This document shows, piece by piece, positions 59,718-64,000 of a stretch of 64,000 nucleotides of DNA. The first letter of the stretch is position 1. Each line of letters opens with the position of its first letter. The stretch spans positions 725,111-789,110 of the forward strand of contig NZ_LT546166.1 in assembly GCF_900078685.2 (NCBI RefSeq), read 5' to 3'. Under the pieces are notes generated by a model. The model saw only the letters and a program-made list of their open reading frames with translations, was not told the DNA's origin and made no database searches. Source of the stretch: Mycolicibacter icosiumassiliensis (GTDB taxonomy: Bacteria > Actinomycetota > Actinomycetes > Mycobacteriales > Mycobacteriaceae). Position numbers and translations under genes: made by a program.

Positions 59718-60803
59718 TCAGGTATTTCGACCGACATTTGTCGGTTCCGTGGCGGTGAGCTCGGCCGATGACAGCGCGATTCGGCGTACAAAGAGCACCA
59801 GGGTCGCCGTGAAGCGATCGATCGGGTCGGCCAGATCCCAGCCCATCGCCGACTCGACGTGGGCGATACGCGCCGCCACCGTGCTGTGGTGCAGGTGCAA
59901 CTGGGTAGCCGTACGGCGCAGCGAACCGAGCACGCAGAACGCCTCGGTGGTGTCGACATCGTGCGCGCCGGCCGGTTTCGCCGCGATCGCATTGATCCGC
60001 GCCACGTCCTGGTGGCGCAGCACCTGCTCCAGCGGTAGGTCGGCAAGCAACTCCAGGACACTCAGCCGTTCGTAGGCGACCGCCCGGCGTCCGTAATGGG
60101 TGGACGAAGCGAACCGCAGCCCCCGCTGCGCTTGCCGCCAGGATGCCGCCGCCCCGAACACCGTGGTCTTGGCGCCGATCCCGACCCACGGCCCGCGGCC
60201 CACCTGCGCCGGCAGCGGTGGCGGAAAAGCGGCGATGATCGCCGCATCCAGCCGGTCCGACAGCGTCCGGGCGTCCTCGGAGCTGTAACACAGCAGCGCC
60301 GTGTCCGCGCCGATCGTGACCGAGCGGACCGGTTGGTCGCCCAGTTCGTGCACGACGACGCCCAGCGCCTCAGCGGGTGAACCCGCCGACACCGCCAGTA
60401 CCCGGACCTCGCGGGACTCGTCGAGACCCAACAGCCGGATGGCGCGGGCCCGCTCGGCGGGTAATTCGTTGTCGGACAACACCAATTCCAGCAATGCGGG
60501 GTCACCCAATCGAACGGTCGCTCCCGCCCGCGCCGCCGCCAGCCGCAGCGCGTGACGCACCCGGTCTGAGAAGACCTCATCGAGCGGGTGCAGCGCGCTG
60601 CCCCCGCGTTCCAGCCGGACCTCGGGCTCGGTCGCCGAGACCCATCGCACGGACACCGGGCATTGCGCGACCGACTCGGCCGACCGGATCACCGTCTCGG
60701 CGTCGGCGTTCGCCTCGACGAGCGCGTCGAAATGCGCGACGAGCCGCAGCACCGCGGTGGCACCGGAATCCAGCTGGGACAGCCGGATCGGCTCGGGATC
60801 CAT
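59718..60803 (-). CDS. PucR/CdaR-family transcriptional regulator (fourth)
   Basis: The 361-residue protein has the C-terminal PucR helix-turn-helix in TATQLHLHHSTVAARIAHVE. It is distant from the other three. It precedes the NTF2-fadD-kshA unit on the same strand, 79 bases away, and is a natural regulator for it. A group II intron ends close to its start codon, which may have replaced or moved its promoter. Confidence 0.82.
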   Translation of the reverse strand: MDPEPIRLSQLDSGATAVLRLVAHFDALVEANADAETVIRSAESVAQCPVSVRWVSATEPEVRLERGGSALHPLDEVFSDRVRHALRLAAARAGATVRLGDPALLELVLSDNELPAERARAIRLLGLDESREVRVLAVSAGSPAEALGVVVHELGDQPVRSVTIGADTALLCYSSEDARTLSDRLDAAIIAAFPPPLPAQVGRGPWVGIGAKTTVFGAAASWRQAQRGLRFASSTHYGRRAVAYERLSVLELLADLPLEQVLRHQDVARINAIAAKPAGAHDVDTTEAFCVLGSLRRTATQLHLHHSTVAARIAHVESAMGWDLADPIDRFTATLVLFVRRIALSSAELTATEPTNVGRNT

Positions 60804-60858
60804 TGGTAGTCAGGGGCGCAGTACTCGCAGTGCGAGCCTGTTTCCCCATCCCCCTTTC

Positions 60859-60892
60859 AATCCGTGCGTGCGGTTTTCCCGCACACGGCTTA
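60859..60892 (-). ncRNA. Group II intron domain V
   Basis: On the minus strand the 34-base hairpin begins with AAGCCGTGTGCGG, closes with a GAAA-type loop and returns CCGCACGCACGG, including the catalytic AGC triad. This is the most conserved part of group II introns and lies 22 bases past the maturase stop, as expected. A hairpin CTCGC-ACT-GCGAG follows at about 60821-60833, possibly part of domain VI. Confidence 0.88.
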
Positions 60893-60913
60893 CCGATGAT
60901 CTTCTTGACATGG

Positions 60914-62284
60914 TTACGCTGCCTTCGGGTAATGGATGGTGCCGCGAAGCCGGTGCAGGCCGTGCCCGTTGAACCACTCTTCAGTCCACTGTTCAGCCTG
61001 CCCCGCACGCAGGTTGCGGCCCCGCTTCTTAACCATCAAACGGAACAGTCGCCACCACACGTACCGGTCAACCTGGACGAACTTGTCGGCGGCATTACCG
61101 GTGCGAAAGTAGTTACCCCAGCCGCGCAGCACCGGATTCAGACCCGCGATCACGTCACGGATGTCGAACCCGACCCGGTTGCGGCCGGTTCGGTCACGTA
61201 CCTTGGCCCGAAGCCGGGCCATGGCCGTTTGACTGGGCCCGCGGTGCAGGTAGTAGCGCACGATGCGCTTTTGTTCCCACAGCCGCCCCGACATGCGTGC
61301 CCGGAAGTGACAGCCCAGAAAATCCAGACCCTCACGACCGCCGCGCAGGTCGACTACCTTCGTTTTGTCCGGATGCAGCCGCAACCCTAATGACGCCAGG
61401 ATTTCTCCCACCGCCACCAACGCATGCTCGGCTTGTACCGCGCTACGGCACAACACCACGCCATCATCGGCGTAGCGCACCAACTCGCCCAGCCCGCGGG
61501 CAGCCAACTCGGTGTCGAGCACGTGCAGGTAGATGTTGGCCAACAGCGGCGAGATCACCCCACCCTGCGGGGTGCCCGCGACCGTCCGCTCGACACCCCC
61601 TTCGACCATCACTCCTGCTTGCAGCCACAATCGCAGCAGTTTGAGCACCCGCCGATCCGAGACCCGCTTGCTCACCTCGGTGAGTAAGCGCTCATGGTCG
61701 ATCTCGCCGAAGAAATTGGCGATATCGAACTCGACAACGAACTGGTAGCCCCCAATGAACCCGGTCCGCAAGCGTTCCATCGCCATCGTCGCCGACCGCT
61801 TCGGCCGAAACCCATACGAGCACGACAAGAAGTCCGCCTCGAAAATCGGTTCCAACACCAGCTTGGCCGCCGCCTGAGCCACCCGGTCTCGCACCGTGGG
61901 AATCCCCAACGGCCGCTTACCGCCTTGTGGTTTCGGGATCTCCACCCGACGCGCAGGCGCCGGACGGTAACGACCCGTGCGAAGGTCACAGCGCAACTCT
62001 CGCAACATGCGGTCCACACCGTAGTCCTCCACCGCAGCCAAGGTGACACGATCCACCCCGGCCGCACCCTTGTTCTTACGCACCCGCTCCCACGCCTCCC
62101 ACAAGACGTCACCCCTGTGGACACGGTCATACAGGGCGTGGAAACGCCGACCCTCAGACTGCTTGGCCGCAGCCCATAGCGCGCGTTGCAGTTGTCGCAC
62201 TTTCACCGGCGAGACCACCAACGGCTCATCGGCTACGGCGGGCTGGGACCCGCCGGGGTAATTGGACCGGGAAACCCCGATCAT
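60914..62284 (-). CDS. ltrA: Group II intron reverse transcriptase/maturase
   Basis: The 456-residue protein has reverse transcriptase motifs (IPKPQGGKRPLGIPTVRDR, FEADFLSCSYGFRPKRSA, AGTPQGGVISPLLANIYL, and the catalytic RYADDGVVLC) and a maturase X domain ending LNPVLRGWGNYFRTGN. There is no HNH endonuclease domain at the C-terminus, so target use would depend on single-stranded DNA or replication forks. I start at ATG 62284 (MIGVSRSNYPGG). The frame stays open upstream to 62623 but that stretch is intron RNA structure rather than protein. The frame and active site look intact. Confidence 0.92.
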   Translation of the reverse strand: MIGVSRSNYPGGSQPAVADEPLVVSPVKVRQLQRALWAAAKQSEGRRFHALYDRVHRGDVLWEAWERVRKNKGAAGVDRVTLAAVEDYGVDRMLRELRCDLRTGRYRPAPARRVEIPKPQGGKRPLGIPTVRDRVAQAAAKLVLEPIFEADFLSCSYGFRPKRSATMAMERLRTGFIGGYQFVVEFDIANFFGEIDHERLLTEVSKRVSDRRVLKLLRLWLQAGVMVEGGVERTVAGTPQGGVISPLLANIYLHVLDTELAARGLGELVRYADDGVVLCRSAVQAEHALVAVGEILASLGLRLHPDKTKVVDLRGGREGLDFLGCHFRARMSGRLWEQKRIVRYYLHRGPSQTAMARLRAKVRDRTGRNRVGFDIRDVIAGLNPVLRGWGNYFRTGNAADKFVQVDRYVWWRLFRLMVKKRGRNLRAGQAEQWTEEWFNGHGLHRLRGTIHYPKAA

Positions 62285-62839
62285 GCCCTCACGCTTACCT
62301 ACTTCGCCCGCGTGATCAAAGTTGGGGCCCTTCCCTCCCGGCGCGTCTCTCACGCCGATCAGCGGTACTACGACCCCATCGGACTCCCGCTGCCCTCCAG
62401 AGGATTTCACCATCGGCTTATACCCCTGGTCTTCGCCCGACGCAGTCCAGGCAGACGGGCCTCTCCTGTTCCCAACCGAACTATGTGCACGTGCCGCTCC
62501 CCGTACCCCGGAAGGACCCGCCGAGCTGACCCCGGACCAGGGCTCGACAGACATAGGCCTTCGCCGTGAAATGAGCGGCTCGGCTCCTCCATTGTGACTA
62601 TGACGAGGCTGCAGGACTCGCACCTGATGGCACTACGGCCCGCGCACTTGCTCCCTCCAAAGAGGCTCTTGACACCCCGCTCAGCCCGCCGCCTCTCGAC
62701 GACGAACCGGGGCCTGCTACCCGGCGCTCCGGTGCCTACCGGGACGGGACTTACACCCGCTAGTTCGGTCCAACTTGCAGGACGCAACATCAGCCGAGGC
62801 TATCGCGGATCCGTTTGGCCGTAGCCAGGCCTCGCCGCT

Positions 62840-63601
62840 TCAGTTGATCGTGAAGCCGCCGTCGACCGCGATGGTCTGCCCGGTGACGTACCCGCCGGCA
62901 TCCGAGGCAAGCCACAGGACCGAGGCTGCGAGGTCTTCGGGGTCTCCCATTCGGCCCAGCACGATTCGGTGAGCGACGCTGTCCAGGTAGCCCGGGCGGT
63001 ACTGCTCGGTCATCTCCGATGCGAAGAAGCCGGGGGCGATCGCGTTGACGCGAATACCTTTTCGGCTTCCCCATTGCTGAGCCAGGTCCCGCGTCAGACC
63101 GATCAGTCCGGCCTTGCTGGCGGCGTAGGCCGCCTGCGGCAACCCGGCCGTGGTCAGGCCCAGGACGCTGGAGATGTTGACGATCGACGAACCCGGCTCC
63201 ATCACCCGTCCGCAGGCCTGCGCCGCCCAGTAGGCCCCGTTGAGGTTGATGTCGATCACCTCCCGGAACTGCTCCGGGGTTTCCCGGGTAGCCGGGTGGG
63301 CCGTTCCGATGCCGGCGTTGTTGATCAACACATCGACCCGACCGAATCGCTCCATCGCGGCCTCGACCATTCCGGTCGCCGCCGCCGGGTCGGCGACATC
63401 GGTCGCCACCGACAGGGCTGCGCGTCCGGCGGCGGTCACCAGATCGGCTGCCTGCTCGAGCTTCGCCACCCGCCGCGCCGCCAGCACGACGTCCGCGCCG
63501 GCCTCAGCGAAAGCCCGGGCGAAATACACGCCGAGGCCCGAGGACGCCCCAGTCACCACGGCGACCTTGCCGTCCATCCGGAACTTGTCCAGTACGCTCA
63601 C
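62840..63601 (-). CDS. Short-chain dehydrogenase/reductase
   Basis: The 253-residue SDR has the cofactor motif TGASSGLGVYFARAFAEAG, NNAGIG, the active-site S in IVNISSVLG, and Y and K in AAYAASKAGL. It oxidises or reduces an alcohol or ketone with NAD(P). The GTG start at 63601 follows AAAGGTGAG. It lies 29 bases downstream of the phosphotransferase gene. A group II intron has inserted after its stop codon. Confidence 0.92.
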   Translation of the reverse strand: MSVLDKFRMDGKVAVVTGASSGLGVYFARAFAEAGADVVLAARRVAKLEQAADLVTAAGRAALSVATDVADPAAATGMVEAAMERFGRVDVLINNAGIGTAHPATRETPEQFREVIDINLNGAYWAAQACGRVMEPGSSIVNISSVLGLTTAGLPQAAYAASKAGLIGLTRDLAQQWGSRKGIRVNAIAPGFFASEMTEQYRPGYLDSVAHRIVLGRMGDPEDLAASVLWLASDAGGYVTGQTIAVDGGFTIN

Positions 63602-63630
63602 CCGACTCACCTTTCTCGATTTTTCTCCGG

Positions 63631-64000
63631 TTACTTCAACGCATTTCGCGCCGCGGCAATGAACTCCGGCGCGGCCTGTGCCGCTGCACCGGCATTCTGC
63701 ACGTCGTTCGCGCCATGCTGGGCTCGGTGGGTGATTCCTTCGGCGATCACCCCGATCTTGAAGTTCGCCAGCGCCAAGTAGAAGTTCCAGTCGCTGAGGT
63801 CCCGGCCGGACAGCCGTGCGTATTCCTCGGCGAGATCGTCGGCCGAGGGCAGGCGTGAACTGGTCCACGCGGCGGGGTGGCCGAACACCAGGTCGAAGGC
63901 CGGCGACCGGTAGACGCACATCAGGGCGATATCGGTGAGCGGGTCGCCAAGGGTGGAAAGCTCCCAGTCCACAACCGCCCGGATGACGTCCGCCTGCTCT
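63631..64000 (-). CDS. APH-type phosphotransferase family protein, C-terminal part (cut by window edge)
   Basis: The visible 122 residues contain VVDWELSTLGDPLTDIAL, the metal-binding loop of the aminoglycoside phosphotransferase/ACAD10 family, and an alanine-rich tail. In mycobacteria these genes often sit beside acyl-CoA dehydrogenases and SDRs and probably act in lipid metabolism rather than antibiotic resistance. The N-terminus and any partner are outside the window. Confidence 0.85.
   Translation of the reverse strand, partial: EQADVIRAVVDWELSTLGDPLTDIALMCVYRSPAFDLVFGHPAAWTSSRLPSADDLAEEYARLSGRDLSDWNFYLALANFKIGVIAEGITHRAQHGANDVQNAGAAAQAAPEFIAAARNALK

Larger units (their letters stand above)
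60808..62800 (-). mobile_element. Group II intron (boundaries approximate)
   Basis: The intron is recognised from its maturase gene, a domain V hairpin at 60859-60892, and structured upstream DNA with repeated GTGTAAGTCCCG- and GTGCGAGTCCTGC-like motifs typical of domain I (about 62600-62800). The 3' end may be the AC at about 60808, five bases before the PucR start codon. The 5' end lies between the SDR stop (62840) and 62770. Exact ends need comparison with other copies. Confidence 0.7.

Noticed and set aside
62285..62623. N-terminal extension of the group II intron maturase
   Set aside because: Composition is low-complexity and the stretch overlaps intron RNA structure. The family starts near 62284.
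1..64000. CRISPR array or other regularly spaced short repeats
   Set aside because: I saw no series of regularly spaced identical repeats anywhere in the window, and no cas-like genes.
63631..64000. Antibiotic resistance phosphotransferase
   Set aside because: The visible part matches the broad APH/ACAD10-like family common beside lipid genes in mycobacteria. Nothing specific to resistance enzymes is seen.

Overview
The window reads as high-GC actinobacterial DNA, almost certainly from a non-tuberculous mycobacterium (family Mycobacteriaceae). The pointers are a truncated EsxG-type ESX protein at the left edge, a ChoD-type cholesterol oxidase, a KshA-type 3-ketosteroid oxygenase, many FadD/FadE proteins, and a run (fadE6-like, fadD2-like, LigD-polymerase-like) that matches Rv0271c-Rv0270-Rv0269c of M. 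tuberculosis from memory.

Layout. 1-430: esxG-like fragment and a non-coding gap. 431-14424 (all minus): a long catabolic unit headed by a PucR-type regulator, then acyltransferase, FadD, cytochrome P450, ferredoxin reductase, Rieske oxygenase, aldehyde dehydrogenase, ChoD-like oxidase and FdhD. It is damaged: the P450 is split by an IS3-family element, a TnpB element sits between reductase and oxygenase, and the oxygenase carries a frameshift. 14682-27594: a formate/selenium island with a second PucR regulator, a three-subunit formate dehydrogenase whose catalytic subunit has an in-frame UGA (selenocysteine) followed by a GGUCU-loop hairpin, then selD, the selenocysteine tRNA, selA and selB. 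27615-34699 (minus): cydA-cydB-fdhF-like-fdhD, a tightly coupled unit whose last gene is split by a second copy of the same IS. 34841-41268: two FUSC-type transporter genes around an NAD-dependent formate dehydrogenase, a LysR regulator and a catalase. 41507-47699: a GMC oxidoreductase split by a different IS3-family element, and PucR, LysR and XRE regulators. 47803-64000: lipid and steroid accessory genes (alpha/beta hydrolase, VOC dioxygenase-like, TetR, 2-hydroxyacid dehydrogenase, fused acyl-CoA dehydrogenase, fadD2-like, PolD2-like, kshA, fadD17-like, NTF2-like, PucR), a group II intron, an SDR and a partial APH-type phosphotransferase.

How it fits together. The central theme is formate and one-electron/quinone chemistry. 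There are three unrelated formate-dehydrogenase-type enzymes within about 21 kb (Sec-containing membrane-linked FDH, a YdeP/FdhF-like molybdoenzyme next to cytochrome bd oxidase, and a soluble NAD+-FDH), two fdhD maturation genes, and the whole selenocysteine insertion machinery. The second theme is recent mobile-element activity. Three IS insertions can be removed on paper using exact 3-bp target duplications, and each removal restores a full-length reading frame, so the insertions are young and the disrupted genes were recently functional. The third theme is regulation by four PucR/CdaR-type proteins and several clean palindromes in intergenic gaps.
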